A DNA stretch of 64,000 nt, taken from Pyrenopolyporus hunteri. Lineage: Eukaryota > Ascomycota > Sordariomycetes > Xylariales > Hypoxylaceae. Made by a program: the position numbers and the translations under genes. The DNA is taken from positions 992,001 to 1,056,000 of the forward strand of contig CADCXC010000044.1 of NCBI GenBank assembly GCA_902806595.1. The letters are read 5' to 3'. This document shows positions 34,139 through 47,604 of this stretch, in pieces (within the stretch, counting starts at the first letter, position 1; every line of letters begins with the position of its first letter). The notes beneath the pieces are model-generated. The model ran no database searches and was not told the DNA's origin. It saw only the letters and a list, made by a program, of their open reading frames with translations.

Positions 34139-37100
34139 GTTGGTCGGTTTTTGGCGCCTATGACTTCGATTAGTATATTCAGTATTGTAAAATCCTCCAT
34201 ACGATATGACAGTATACGTGAGCGCCGCAGAGAGGAGAGGAAACAATACAAGGGTTAAAAAGAACTGAAACATACCGAGGCCGCGGGAATAATTGAATTC
34301 CTGGTTATGCTCCTGAGAACCCTATTCAACTCGTTAATCCATGCTAAGGTGGTATAAAAATAGTGAATATTTCGACTCCAAGTCGTTCAACGTTGTAACC
34401 AGTAGTGCAGTTCTAGTCAACTCTCTCCAAGGGGGTTTCGGAAGGGGGATGAAAAGATATGAGGAGGCACAGCCAACCCAGATTGAACTGGGGACATGGA
34501 AGAGAGTGTGCCGAATTCGGGAGGTTACCCAAAAAAGTAAATAAACGGAATAATGATAAGGTCTAACCGATTACCATCCAGCGATATGAATGATGATTCA
34601 AACCGACAGGAACAAATTGTACCCGAGGAAACAACTTGAGAGCTAAGGTCTGGTAGGGCTTTGAAGGAATGACTTACTCGAGCTGACAAAACGGTCTTTT
34701 TGTTAGGATCCGTGTCCTAGGCACTGAGTGGGTAGATTGAAAGTTAGTAGCTGAAAGGCTTACCCAGTTGCGAAGTGTGGGATAAGTCCCACACAGGAAA
34801 TGGGATGAATTGAAAGACGATAACACAGGTATGGGGTGGGGATGAAGATATTGAGTCCTGTTTAGGAAAAAGTCACAGTTCAAGAGTCGCGGGGAGACTG
34901 CAAAGGAATCCGCAGATTCCCGAACTTGACGCACAATACGGGCTCCTCGAAGGTATTTTGGGATAGATGAATGTGGGGGTTGATGAAGGAGTTCATAGGC
35001 TCAGGAATAAAGAGAGGTATTGAGTAGGATAACGCAAGGAAAATAAGTACTAACCTGATTGCAGAGTTCCCTGTCGATGACTGTTTGGTGTCAGTACACG
35101 ATTCGCCGCGACGCGAATACGTTGTTGTGGGAAGGGGTACGAGATGATCGACCCTGAAGAAAGGTCACAAGGGAGGATAGTAGGCGTAAATATTATCTGA
35201 GTCTCCGAATTGTCAGTATATGCTCTCTATGAGAGGATATCTCTAGGGTATGGGATGGGATTGAACGAAGGCCAGAAGTTGAGAGAGTGGAAAAAGTTTG
35301 TGTTGGAGAGGGGAAAGGTAGGCAGAGAGGAAGGAATTTTGGATCTAATGTTTTGTGGGAATTGTGTGAGGAGGGGGATCGTGTTTCCGTACGAAGGTGC
35401 CTTCTATGTTGCCTGGTGGTGGGTTTATGCCAAGTAACAAACCGGCTCGTAGGTATAGGTATAAGGTTATGTAGGTAGGTAGGTAAACAACCGGCCTTGG
35501 ACCCTCCTGTTATTGTTGCCTGGTACCTATGGTTTGCCCCCGCCTAACCTCTACCCGTATCTTCTAGTGATGGCATCTACTTACCTGTTCTATGACGAGC
35601 TTGCTGTCAAGGCTGTTTGCTAAAGCAGGGACCAAGTGGGGATATTGGAACGGGATGGAAGGAAACCCCTATGGATTTGCTCGGTAGAGTATACAGGCTG
35701 ATGATATGGGCAGATGTATAAGGAGGCACTCGCCTGCTTTTATGATTGGCTGTAGATGCTTCTTTAATTCGTATCGTAAAGAAGCGTGAGCTGTGGGGTT
35801 CATAGAAGTGCTAAACAGGACAGGGAGGGTGTTAGACGTAACTGAACATACCTGAGCTTCTTGTTGGGGCATTTGGTCCCTTGGCCGTATGTGCCTTCTA
35901 CCCAATGAGAAGAGGAAGCCCCATCCGTATTTATCTTTTAGTAACGATGGCGGGAGAGATCCTTGCGCGGGAGTAAGGGAAGCTTTAAGACTATGAAGTA
36001 AAAGAGGTATTATGAACTAATGATTCTTCTCTCCTTACGAAACTTGAGAGAGTTCTCTTAGGGTCGGGGAGTATACCTGAAAGTGTATGGGAGTTAAGAG
36101 TTGTCTGGTAAAGGTTACGGTTGTGTGGGGAGAGCGAGAGGGACCTAGACAAGAGGACAGGGAAGCGAGTATCATGAACATAGATACCTTCTTAGGGGGT
36201 CCAGTGGGTGCTTCTTAGGGTACTTACCTACCCAATATGCTTGAAGCATGAGGAAATAGGTAAGATTATACAAACCGATCGCGTCACGGGGTGAGAAAAT
36301 TTACATTGGACTCTTCTATTATTATAAACATGTCTCCTGACCGGCTACGGTATCTCAAGGCACAGGCAGCGACCCCCCACAGGGGAAGACAACCAGAAAA
36401 GACCTTGTAGGCCTGATAACTATACGTAGATACCCAGTGTACCTTAGGTAGAGTACATACCTGTGAGTAGGGTGGAAGGACCCGTCTTTGCTGTTTCAGT
36501 TTCCAAGGTTTTATTACGCGACAAGCTAACTGTATTAGAGTTCTAAGACCACCTCTTTCTACAGCATTAGAGAACACGAAACAGGAATGAGCGAGGACGT
36601 AACTTCTGATATTGATCTGATGTTAGGTAGGCGCCTAGGTAGGTATTAGGCCGTTATGCGTATCGACAGGAATGTTGCTTGCATATTAGGACACTTTATG
36701 CAAGATAGGTGGCTTGGGTTGGCACGAGCTATTGACATAATCCATTCACTTAATTAGGGACATACATAGGGTCTAACACGTTGTTTGGGAGCCAGGTTGG
36801 TCTAAGACGCGATTTATGCAGATACTTAACTCGGCGTTAAAGAAACACACAAACGGGACAAAGAGATACCACTAGTTTGATATGAGCAAACACCTCCCAT
36901 GCTGATATGAGAGGTACCTATATTATCATAGGATATTGGCTCCTTAGGCTGCCATAAGTCGATTCTACGTCTGCCTCACTTGTCGGTTACCTAGGTAGGT
37001 AGGTAGGTAGGTACCTACTTGAGTAGACCAAAATAAACTAAGAGGAACCTAAGGGTGAAGGATGGATGATAAGGAAGTCAGTGCTACGGGTCACTTCTCT

Positions 37101-38783
37101 CCAGGAACCCCTCTGCATACCACCTACTTTCCCTACATGCATGTACGTTCTACTATTGGATATTAGCGCAAGAAGGGGACACCTTGGACACATACATACA
37201 TAGGTGGGCTGGCGGGTCACTCCATTAGAAACACCTAGGGCATCTTTTAGATAGGTAGTTACATGTGAGAGAAGTCCTTAAAGCGGCGGCTTCAACTTTC
37301 TAATGGCTTATTGGGTGGTTTCAGAAGGTATTTACATCTATATGTACCTACATACCTACATGGGTACTTAGGTAGGTAGGTAGCTTAGACATCTACATGT
37401 AGGTATAAGATACCTAGGTAGGTAGGTATATATTCGGCATACATGAATGGTGGTCCTATTTTGTGTGTAAATATCAAGGTACGCTTAAATGTAATTTTAA
37501 ACGTGCCTGTATTGGTTTCAATGCTTGGACAGGTCCATAAACTGGTACGAAGATCTCATACTGCTAGGTTAGGTACTCCCCTAGCCACCGAGGTAGGTAA
37601 GTAGATGAGTGAAATGGCATCATCAGTACTGCTGCATGATATTGCTCTATTTCTAAGTGGATAGGATTTACTCCTATCATTAGGTAGGTAGGTAGATATC
37701 TACCTCGAATAATAGCAAAGTACCGGGGTGCGTGTAATAAAGGGTAGGAACTCGTCTACTCGAAACGTAGAGTAGGCTCGGGGGCCTGATTCGATGACGG
37801 TAATTACTCTATCCTATCAGCGTCAGTAGATTCGACCTAATGGTAGGGAGATAGCAACGTGAAGCAGAACCTGGGGAGCTATTATAACCAGCAAGGAATC
37901 AGTAATGCGTCTCTCGCATGGGTGGCTTTATAAGATATTTATGTACCTACTTAGGTAAATAGAAAATGTTAGGCTGTAATGGTTTCTACGCAGATCTGAT
38001 TTATGGAAGTATATTGGATAGAAACCGTTGATTCATGGGCGTATTTATGATACAGTGGGAACTCTCACTATTATAACATCGATTTTATTTTAATTACCTT
38101 TAATTACTCAGGAAAAGAAGAGTAGAAACATTGAATTATTAAAATTCTTTAAAGTCTTAACTTCCGGCCCACTCAAACGTATATTTTTGGCTGAGTACTC
38201 TACTGGGCGTGGGCGAATTAATGTGCCCAATATTTCATGCAATAATTTCTAAGACTTCATCCAGCCTATAGGTAGGTACCTAGGTAGTCTCTAAATGCGT
38301 ACGGCTCGGCAAGCCAGGAAATGGCACCCAGCGTACTCACGTAAAATCCATAGTATGAGAATCCATTTTATCTATAAAGATATGGGCACCTATGGATTTC
38401 CAAATTTGCTATACTGCTGCTCCTAGGGACGGAAGCCCGTGGCCTTCTGACCAACTCCCGGTACAAATCCATTTCTGGTTTATGGACCCCATCCTTCTCT
38501 CTAGAGGGGCAACCTTATCTGAAGACAGTAGGTAGATACTAGAGAAAAGAGAAAGCTAAAGTAACCGTGAGAAATCATATGCAGATTCCCTCCGTAGAAC
38601 GCCGCAAGTGAAACCATCCGTTCGGGCGATGAATGAAATTACGGATACAATGACTCGTTATTTACAGGGAACTATTAACTTGGCAGCTGATAGTTATAAA
38701 CTTACGGTATCGGTTTAAGAATAGCACTCCCTGATTGATCGCCAAACCAGCGCCCGAGCGCCCCTAAATCATGGGCGAAGGGG
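34139..38783. other. gene-free interval rich in TAGG/CCTA palindromes
   Basis: This 4.6-kb stretch starts with the Argonaute promoter and holds no gene that I can support. It carries the densest set of (TAGG)n motifs in the window, for example 35471-35485, 36626-36644, 36989-37016, 37366-37383, 37411-37428, 37681-37694 and 38271-38287. Many are centred on CCTAGG and so are self-complementary. Confidence 0.5.
36989..37016. repeat. (TAGG)n tetranucleotide palindromic repeat
   Basis: This is the longest example of a dispersed motif: five TAGG units start from a CCTAGG core and end in a GTACC turn, so both ends can pair with each other. Similar shorter copies occur in most intergenic spaces of the window (28411, 35471, 37411, 42914, 43069, 47723, 50665, 55017, 60110 and others), and I noticed none in exons. 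Confidence 0.7.
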
Positions 38784-41700
38784 CTAGTAGTACCCGCCGT
38801 ACTGTTGGGTGTGCTGTTGGGGTGCTGCGTATTGGGTGGGTGGCGCGTAGTTTCCTTGCCATCCAGGGAATGCAGCGTTTCCTGGAGCCAGATTGGCCGC
38901 CAGTGGGTTGAACTGGTTCGTGCCAGCCTGATAGATTACCGGGGGTGGCTCATATGATCCGCTCGAACCAGGTCGAAGGGGAGAGTTGCGGTAAGGTGCC
39001 GAGGCCTGAGCCACCCCGCGGTTCATTCCGCCGTAGGGACTAGCTGGGCGGCCAGACGGGCCCGGCGAATCTCGGTTAGGGTACGCGTAGGGCTGGTATT
39101 CGGAAGAGGCTTGTCGAGTGTGTGTATGCGACGAGCCCAGGTTGTGGCGGGAAGGGTTCTCCTTTTGCATTTTCCATTCATTGTAGCTTGGGACGGTGGT
39201 GTTTCGCATCACACGCACCAGGTCATCCGTGCTAAAATGGTGGCCGCGGAACGACTCAGCCGAGGGAATCAACCCAAGGAGGAAAATGAGGTCCCGAGGA
39301 ATATGGCTGGGGCTGCTGGTATGCGAGGAAGCGCCTTGGCCCTGTTGCGCCCGCCGTTGTTGGTCCAACCGCCGACCGGCAGCGCCTTTAAGAGGAGATG
39401 CACCCCGGGCCATCTTGCGGGGAGGGTAATCGTCCTGGTCATCCGGCTGGAATGAGCGTTTCGGTGAGTTGAGGGCCGGGGGAAACTGCGGCTGTGGACT
39501 ACGCTCCGCCTGTGGTATAGGCCGGGGGCTGCTACGGGCTGAGATAAACGGCATTTCGACCGATTGCATTATGGTCTTAGGCCGCATCTGTCTGGCCGGG
39601 GAAACAATGACTCGAGCTGTGATGGGGTTAAATTTATCCGTAGCGAATCGGGCCGCGAAGTGTGTGAGGCTAGGATCCTCTGGGAAGAGTTCCGCCATTT
39701 GTCTCTCCAGCTCTTTTACCTGCGCCAGTTCGCCAAATCGAGCTTCGTAGTGGTGAAAGTAAGCATATATAGGTTTCAACTTTTGTATGAGTTCGGGTTT
39801 CGCCTTGAAACGCTTGACGGTTTGTGAGAAGACGACTCGAGCATCTAGGGATCGTTAGAGAGATATGGCTGCTACACGGTTATAAATCGGCTGGGACTTA
39901 CTTGTAAAATCACGCTTCTTATGGAGATGTTTTAGGTATTCAACGAGATAATCCTCTTGCTCCGGGAAAAGCTTCGCACCGCGCTCGAAGATTTTTGTGG
40001 CAACATCGTCCTGGTAAATGTCCCACTCCATGTGTGAGATTTCGACGTAGACATCGCTAGTCAAACGGCCTCGTTGTCGAGCTTCGATGAAGATACCTCG
40101 CATGCCTACGGCGGGCGTGCCTTTACTATGCCCCTGCCCCTGGATTCGCCGGTGGATCCTAGCCAGGGCGATCCAGAGGTAAGAGATATGCTGCGACAGT
40201 ATATGAATCTGAACGGCAAAACCATCCTGCACTGCCTTGATCTTAGCATTCTTCGCTAACCCTGCGGAAGGCTTCTCCGTGATCTCTCCTTCGTCTTCTT
40301 CGTCGTCCTCATCAGCGTTCCCGGAGGCAGCGGTGTCGAATGAGGCCTCTTCTTCGATTTTCGCCACAGCCGCGGCCTCTTGGTCTTTTAAATTCTTGAT
40401 CATGCCGTAAAGAGTTTCGAGAACTCGATCGCAAGGCTGTCTAACCGCATGCACTAGAGCAGCCTTACCCGCGTCGTTCTCGGGGGTCGCTTGGGTGGAT
40501 TCGATATGGTCGGCGTACTTAAGGGCTATCAAGGGACTTTCGGGATTCGCATCGAGGCCGTCATTGAGGAATTCTAGGCCTAACTGCTGGCCATCCTCGC
40601 CAACGATATTATTCTCGAAACACCAGTCGGCCGCATCCACCCACATTTCGGGCCAGAAGCGCAGGGCCATCAACGCTCGTCTATATACTAGAAGGACGCG
40701 TTGTCGATAGGTAGCGATGTCGTCGGGTTTCAAAGCAAGCGGGTCATCTTTCTCCCAGGCAATCCAAGCCTTCCATAGCCGAACCTGTTCGAGATACTCC
40801 TGATCGCCCTCAAAACCGGGTGCCGGAGGTAGACGGGGCAGAGTTGTCTTATGAAGGCCACGAGTAATGTTTTCTAGGTGAGTATTGGCGCTTCTCGCGC
40901 TCATATACGAAGGGGATCTGTCCTGAACAAACTTTCGTCCCTGCGACTATATTAGCTGTGTCTTTTTGTTCGAAGCGACGGTCTAACTTACCGTCATTTT
41001 ATTCAACCCCATCTCGAAATTATCGTACTCCTTCCACAAGGAGTTCAAATTCGCCATCGGAACGCACACAGCCCGCTGGTAAGCCTTACGAAGGACGTCC
41101 ATCTTCTGCTGGTCCTGCCAACCAGGGCCACCGACCTGACCGGGTCCGGTCTTGATAAAGTGAATATAATCTTGCCAGATACCACCCGAATCTCGATCCT
41201 GTCCGATGGTGTTCAATACAAACTCGTAGGATTGGCCGACGGTCTGCCGGGCTCGACCTGTCGGCTCGTTCACATCGTTTCTACGGCGAATATAATTGAG
41301 ATACGACGTCCATAGCTGAACGTTGGGTATTTTTCGTAACGTTCGCGTGAAAATTGACTCAGCTTCGGCAATGTTGTTGAGGCTCAATTCCATGTCAACG
41401 TACGCGACCCAGATCTCCGCCTATCGACAAATTAGCTCCATAGAAAAGATAATTATTCTCTCAAAAGACTTACAGCCTGGGGGAATATCGCCAAGAAGCG
41501 TTCGTAAACATTTCGTGTATCCTCGATCCTATTGCGTCGCTTCTGCTCATCGATGAGAGCCAACCAGGCTTCAAGATCCCCACGAGGATCTTCCTTGATA
41601 CGGTCTTCCAGGATACCGACAATATCTGTGGTAAGTCTCGAGCGCGTCGCATTGGCGACGGCGCCGCCGGACGTAGCCGATGTGGGAATAGGGTTATCGC

Positions 41701-42172
41701 TCGCTTGAGCAGGGGCGTGAGTGGGAATGCTCTGGGACGGAGTTGTCTGGATAGGTGAATTGCTGAAATTCCGGATCTGCATGTCTGAGGGAACGGGTTT
41801 CAGGTTGGCTGGCGAATATGTTGGCGCGGTGGCTGGCGTGGTATCCTCGTCATCGGATGACTCCTCAATAACGAAGCCTCCTGCTGTCTTTGGCTTCTTG
41901 GGTGGAAGAGGGGAGTTGGAAACAGGGCGCTCCACCATAGGCATCGGATGGGTAGAGATGGTAACAGACTCTGGATCATATTCTCCACCATCTTCGTCAT
42001 CAGATGCATCAGCGGCAGATTGAGGAGCTTGATCAATATTAAGATGGACATCTTGATTGCTATTCTCAGTATATGAGTTTAGATTCCCCGTTGCACCATC
42101 CCAGCTATCTGCGCTCTGCATAGGGTTACTATCCCGCGGGGCAAACGCATCACCTGAATCTTCAGAAGCCAT
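38784..42172 (-). CDS. RNA14: mRNA 3'-end processing protein Rna14
   Basis: Four exons (42172-41474, 41420-40992, 40940-39902, 39844-38784) join in phase to 1075 residues. An acidic, disordered head (about 1-200) precedes a long array of HAT helical repeats (about 205-740), with recognisable family segments such as WLALIDEQ, VYERFLAIFP, AEIWVAYVDMEL and QLWTSYLNYIRRRND. The C-terminal 250 residues are Pro/Gln/Ser-rich and include the DLIFLLGLIPSAESF motif, which matches the short helix with which Rna14 (human CstF77) binds Rna15. The protein is the scaffold of cleavage factor IA, needed for pre-mRNA cleavage and polyadenylation in the nucleus. It is divergent from ASF1, with a 1.5-kb shared upstream region. 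Confidence 0.92.
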
Positions 42173-43720
42173 GATTCGGGGGAGGCGCGAACCCAGTAGG
42201 GTCCGAGGTTAGTATTAGGACGGTCGGCAACGTGGAAGTGGCGGACGGGGTCGTCGGAAGCGTGCGAAATCGGTCGCGTTATCGACGTGGAATGGGACCT
42301 GCCTGCGACTCTGCCGCGGGCGTCGTGCGATTTTAGGACGAGGCTATCAAGATCCTCCTGTGGCGCAATAATTAAAGATTCCGGAGGGTGGTTAAGACGG
42401 CTGGGGGCTACGAAACCGTTAGAACTATCGGAACGGACGCCCGGCAAGTTTTCCCAAGCTGGCCAGAGCAGGTAATTCGATTGAGAGCGGGTTAGAGGGG
42501 AGACCTACAGTATTTCAGGTGGCAAGGAAGTTGGGTGGTATCGTATTTAGGGCCCGGTACTTTCAACCTGTTTCGGTCGTCAATGATAGCTGAATTAAAT
42601 GAAATAAAGAAGGTGAGATTTTGTTGTGTGCGTGGTGCGAACGAGAAGTTCGAGGACAATGGGAAGGTTGAAGAAAGGTTTCAATGGTTTGGAGCTTTCC
42701 ACTCGACAAAACAATCTAGCGTTATCAAGGCAAGCAGAGATCTCTCATCACAAACTAAGCCTAGCTAGTCTTGGACTAGCGCGGCTCAAATTGGGCTGGT
42801 ACGTACCTGGCTACCATAGGTAAGGTGGTACAGTTTCTCCATGCAAAATCGGACCCCACTTGTACAAATAACAACATACATGTAGTACATGAAAAGCTGG
42901 CAAACGAGTACACGTAGGTAGGTAGGTACAGGACAACCTAGAGCATTGGAATATTCAGTAGGATATAGCGTGTAGGCGCCATAGGTAATATAAATAGTAT
43001 TAATACCTACGCTAGGGATAAAATTTAAAGACATTCAATCAGACTTCTGCAAAATAAGATCCAACTGTACCTACCTAGGTACCTAAATCAACCGCTAATT
43101 ATTGCATGGTACCTACCTACGTGTACATATACCCCCAAATACAAATCCCCAGTGGTACCTAAGTACCTAACTCCGTAGGTAGGTACATACCTGTAGACCC
43201 CTACCTAAGCCCACGGAAGACAGAGGCAGCAGCGACCACAGGCAATATAACCTATGGGCGTGCAAGTATCGATCCGTACTACCTAATGTACATACTCTTC
43301 GGCTGTACCTAAGTACGTACGCACATGTACTTCCCTTAAAGCTGGAGGTTGCATAGGTACAACGCACAGACGTTAGGCACGGTTGCGATTTACCTAACTT
43401 GTGTATGTTGTAGCCCGTAGGTACCTGATGCAAGCACTGAACGCGCTTTCCACACCAGAAGCGCGTTTCCTTCTCAAAGAAAAAAAAAAAAGGGACCCTT
43501 GCTCTACCCTTTAGTTCCATTTAGTCGCAAAATAAACACTAGAAGGAGATACCCACCGCCAAATCTCCCAACTGCCACCTCACTTCTCTCCTTCTGCTAC
43601 TAACTTCTTCTGGTTCAACTAATCGGTCTCTCTCTTCGACTTCTAATTATTCGAATCTTCTTCTCCCCTTTTATCTATCCCACATCGTTCTCAAGATTGT
43701 ACACCGCTATAATCATCAAG
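42173..43720. promoter_or_regulatory. divergent promoter region of RNA14 and ASF1
   Basis: The region between the two divergent starts contains TAGG/CCTA palindromes at 42914-42929 and 43069-43085, several more GGTACCTA-type copies to about 43430, a 12-base A run near 43480, and a pyrimidine-rich leader (about 43555-43715) before the ASF1 start. No gene is visible. Confidence 0.5.
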
Positions 43721-44767
43721 ATGTCGGTCGTATCTTTACTAGGCGTCAATATCCTGAACAACCCCGCCAAATTCACGGACAATTATGTGTTCGAGATTAC
43801 TTTCGAATGTCTCGAGCAGCTCGAGAAGGGTAAGGATCTTGCCCGCAAAAGCTAAATATCTGTCCCCGGATGAATATCAGTACTGACTTATTATATTCTC
43901 TAGATTTGGAATGGAAGTTGACCTACGTCGGTTCCGCGACCTCGTAAGCCCGAAATTCGAGCACTTTCGATACTCAACCCACTGACTCTATCGACAGCGA
44001 CCAGTACGACCAGGAGCTCGACTCTCTCCTCGTTGGGCCCATCCCTGTCGGCGTCAACAAATTCATCTTCGAAGCTGATGCTCCCAAGACCAACCGTATT
44101 CCCGACGCCGACATACTCGGTGTGACCGTGGTCCTTTTGACCTGCTCGTACGACGGCCGCGAGTTCGTTCGTGTTGGATACTACGTCAACAACGAATACG
44201 AATCCGATGAGCTGAATGCTGATCCCCCAGCCAAGCCCATTGTCGAGAAGATTCGCCGTAATGTGCTAGCCGACAAGCCAAGGGTCACACGCTTCGCTAT
44301 CAAATGGTACATTTAGACTTCCTCAATCCGTCCACATGAGCAATACGGAGCTTATTAGATCTGCGCTAACTCTGAATAGGGATTCCGAGGCCTCTGCGCC
44401 CCCCGAGTTTCCCCCCGAGCAGCCCGAAGCAGATCTCCAGCCGGATGATGAAGAATATGGAGCCGAGGAACTCGAGGATGAAGCTGAAGAGGAAGATGGA
44501 GCTGAGGTTGCGGCCGAGAACGCAGGGGGGGCTAGCGCCGCCGCCGCTGCCGATGGGGACGCGGAGATGGCAGGCGTGGAAGAGAACGGAGAGCCCGCCG
44601 AGGAGGATGAGATGTCCGACGAGGGCAGCGTCGACCTCGAGAACGAGAGCGAAGACGAGCTCGAGGAAGAAGTCGAGGGCGAGGCCGTCGACGGTGGCGA
44701 CGACGCCATGGACGTCGACGAGAAGCCAGCTGCCGGCTCTAAGCCTCAAGAAGTTATGGCCCACTAA
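43721..44767 (+). CDS. ASF1: histone chaperone ASF1
   Basis: Four exons (43721-43829, 43904-43943, 43998-44306, 44380-44767) join in phase to 281 residues. Residues 1-155 are the conserved Ig-like core, starting MSVVSLLGVNILNNPAKF and including DLEWKLTYVGSA, DQELDSLLVGPIPVG, DILGVTVVLLTCSY and RVGYYVNNEY. The rest is a long acidic tail, very rich in Glu and Asp, with an Ala run, as in yeast ASF1. ASF1 binds the H3-H4 dimer and passes it to CAF-1 or HIRA during replication and transcription. Long antisense frames across the tail are by-products of its repetitive codons. Confidence 0.96.
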
Positions 44768-45927
44768 ACATCGTTTGGTTTTCGGTCGAGCATGATTTGA
44801 GCAGCCTATAAGTAGGCCTTTTTCTGCATGTAATTGCGGTATTCCACACGAAGTTATGAGAAGCCTTGGTATGAACGTTGGTTGGCTAGGGTTAGGAGCA
44901 CGGATACTTTGATGACGAAGGCTCGAGCACCACTTATAAATAGACAGATGACCTTGCATCCCAGAGTACAAATACGACACGGTTGATTCCCTTTCAATCC
45001 GCACTTTACCAAATACGAATGGATATGGCAGCAAAAATCATGAGTTTTCTCATTGTTCCGATACAGCTACTAATCGACGGCGAATTGGAGTAGCTCGCAC
45101 CCAAGTTGACAACTCGCAATGATGCCCAACACGGTATCCCATGCTCTCGTTTCTCCTATTACATTCCTTTTCCCCTCCTACGTAGGCAAAAAAGAGGGGA
45201 AACGAATCCATTAAGCTAAATGGTGATTATTACGAAACGCTGTGGTGGACAAGGCATGATGATCCGCGAACTTATTCATGTTAGCCAGAATGCAGAACAA
45301 GAGAACCGTCAAACAGTCGACACATGTTCTCCAAGAATACCTAGGCAGTTAGAATCCCTATCTTGTTAAATAGCCCTAGAACTCCGTCCCGCAATCTCGT
45401 CCTAGGACCGCCCGCTGGCAAAGCCTCCCCAACTCTGGCGTCCCACCCCATTCCCATGGTTGTAGAAATGATGAGGAACCGCTTAGGGACACAGCGAGGA
45501 GCTTGAAGTGCCAGGTCGTAAGCGATTTCAATAAGATAACTGTCAGTTCTAAGCAACAGGGCTACTTGCATTACTTGACTGAGCTCCAGGATCACTCGGA
45601 CCCCCTGCTTTAGCTGCCATTCCACCAATCAAGCTTCGCCTAACTAAATATGACGATAATCGATAGGCCAATTGCAACGAAAATTGGCGGGACTGGCCAA
45701 GGATCCTTCATTGCGGGGATGGGAATACACCGGCATCGGTAAGACGCCCCCTGTGAATAGAGGATTGGACACGATCCCAGCGGTCCCGAGTCGGTATACC
45801 TGGAATATAAATATTAATAATCCTGATCGGACGCCATTCGATCGCCTCTAAATAAACATCGATAGGAAATGAGACTACGAGAAAGCCCGATCTGCCCTGA
45901 GAATATCACGAGGGGTTGTACGTAAGG
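44768..45927. other. intergenic region
   Basis: The ASF1 3' region and the promoter of the flavocytochrome gene lie here. A 95-codon minus-strand frame (45341-45628) has no recognisable motif. I see no gene. Confidence 0.4.
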
Positions 45928-47604
45928 ATGTTGCTAAACGCTGCCGAGGTAGCAAGACACAACACAACATCATCGTGCTGGCTGGTAATAGACGGCAAGG
46001 TATACGACGTGACGGAATATCTAGACCAGCACCCAGGCGGCGCCGCCATCTTAGTGAAACAGAGTGGGAAAGTACGTGTGATCTTCTAACTTAGAACACC
46101 CCTATCAAGGTTAAGCCAGTCCCAAGTCGTGGAATATTGCAGGAATAACAGAGTGCCTATCTAGGATGCCACTGCCGAGTTCCAGAAGATTCACTCTCCA
46201 GACGTGCTAGAATATCTGCCAGAAGGGAGCCACCTCGGCGAGTTGGATCCCGCAGGTGTAGCCTCGCTTGCGACAGCGTCGTCGAACGAGCCAACAGCTT
46301 CGCCCTTGCCTCCGACTCCAGCTCCGTCCCCTACCCCGTCCGCATCCCCAACCGTCAATGGGCCCCCTCACATTGCGCACTGCGTGATAACATCAGACTT
46401 CGAGGATGCGGCTAAGAGCGTACTCTCGCACAACGCGTTATCCTACGCGTCGAGCTCCGCCAACTCGGGCCTCTCGCTACAAGGCAACCTCTCGTCCTGG
46501 TCGCGCATCAGCTTCCGCCCCCGCGTGCTCCGCGACGTCCGGCACGTGTCCTCGCGCTGCACCATCCTCGGCCACCCCTCGCCCTTCCCTTTCTACCTGA
46601 CGGCCATGGGGCTACTCGGGCGCTCGCACCCCGGCGCCGAGCCCGAGCTCGCGCGCGGCGCCGCCCGCCGGGGCGCCCACGCCATGATCAGCAGCGAGTC
46701 GTCCGCGCCCATGGAGGACACCGCTGCGGCGCTGGCCCTCGAGCAGCGGAAGCTCGCCAGCCGGCCCGGCCCGCGGGACCCGGACCGCGACTTCCCGGCC
46801 TCGCAGCTCCACTTCCAGCTCTACGTGCACTCGGACGCCGAGGTGACCCGGTCTCGCATCAGGCGCGCGAGGGCCGCCGGGTTCAGGAGCATCTGGGTCA
46901 CGGTCGACACGCCGATCCTCGGGAAGCGCACGGCCGACCGCCGGCTGCAGGCCGCGGAGGCGCTGGAGCTGGGCCTCGACGCGGCGGCCGAGCAGGCCGG
47001 GTTCGGGCGCCGCAGCCACGCGCTGCCGGTGCACTTCCAGCCGTCGCTCTCGTGGGCGGACCTCGCGTGGATCAAGAAGGAGTGGGGGGGCCCGGTGGTG
47101 CTGAAGGGGATACAGTGCGCAGAGGACGCGAGGCTCGCGGTGAGGTACGGCTGTCAAGGGATCCTGCTCAGCAATCATGGTGGGCGGCAGGCGCACACTG
47201 CGCCCGACGCGCTGACGACGCTGCTCGAGATCCGGACGTACTGCCCGGAGGTGCTGGGGAAGCTCGAGATCTTCGTGGATGGCGGGCTGCGCGACGGTGC
47301 TGACGTGTTGAAGGCGATCTGCTTGGGTGCCACGGCGGTGGGCGTCGGGCGGCCCTTCTTCTACGCTCTTGCGGCATACGGCTCTAAGGGCGTGGAAAGG
47401 TGTATCGATAGTAAGTTCCCTGCAATCATTCCCTTCGAGTCGTGAGTTATTTACTAATGCTATATCTATGCAGTTCTCGCGGATGAACTAAACCTAGGCA
47501 TGAAACTCATCGGTATCAGGTCCCTCGACGAGGCGGGGCCTGATAGGGTCAATGCTACTCGTCTGCTGAATGAGATGTGGTGGCCCGAGAAGAGTCGTTT
47601 ATAA
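45928..47604 (+). CDS. flavocytochrome b2-like FMN-dependent alpha-hydroxy acid dehydrogenase
   Basis: Three exons (45928-46071, 46165-47410, 47474-47604) join in phase to 506 residues. The N-terminal cytochrome b5 domain has both haem ligands (His of HPGG at about 36 and His of IHSP at about 57). A Pro/Ser/Thr hinge (about 85-115) leads to an FMN-binding TIM barrel with catalytic residues by analogy to yeast cytochrome b2: Tyr268 (QLYV), Asp296 (TVD), Lys362 (LKG), His386 and Arg389 (SNHGGRQ). The active-site Tyr143 of yeast is Ala in the aligned YASSSAN. There is no mitochondrial targeting sequence before the b5 domain, so it is probably cytosolic. Exon 2 is far more GC-rich than its neighbours. 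The hydroxy acid used is unknown; L-lactate is only one possibility. Confidence 0.88.

Noticed and set aside
34466..34512. tRNA-like folded segment (CCCAG-ATTGAA-CTGGG inside a GGCACA/TGTGCC stem)
   Set aside because: The inner arm resembles a T-arm, but there is no D-arm, anticodon arm or acceptor stem in the right places; 47 nt is too short for a tRNA.
44323..45034. Long minus-strand frames across the ASF1 tail
   Set aside because: They are antisense to the acidic Glu/Asp repeats of ASF1, whose codons rarely give stops on the other strand; composition is poly-Ser and no family fits.
46406..47377. Several long frames on both strands inside the flavocytochrome exon
   Set aside because: High GC content removes stop codons in all frames; only the frame with the FMN-dehydrogenase motifs is real.
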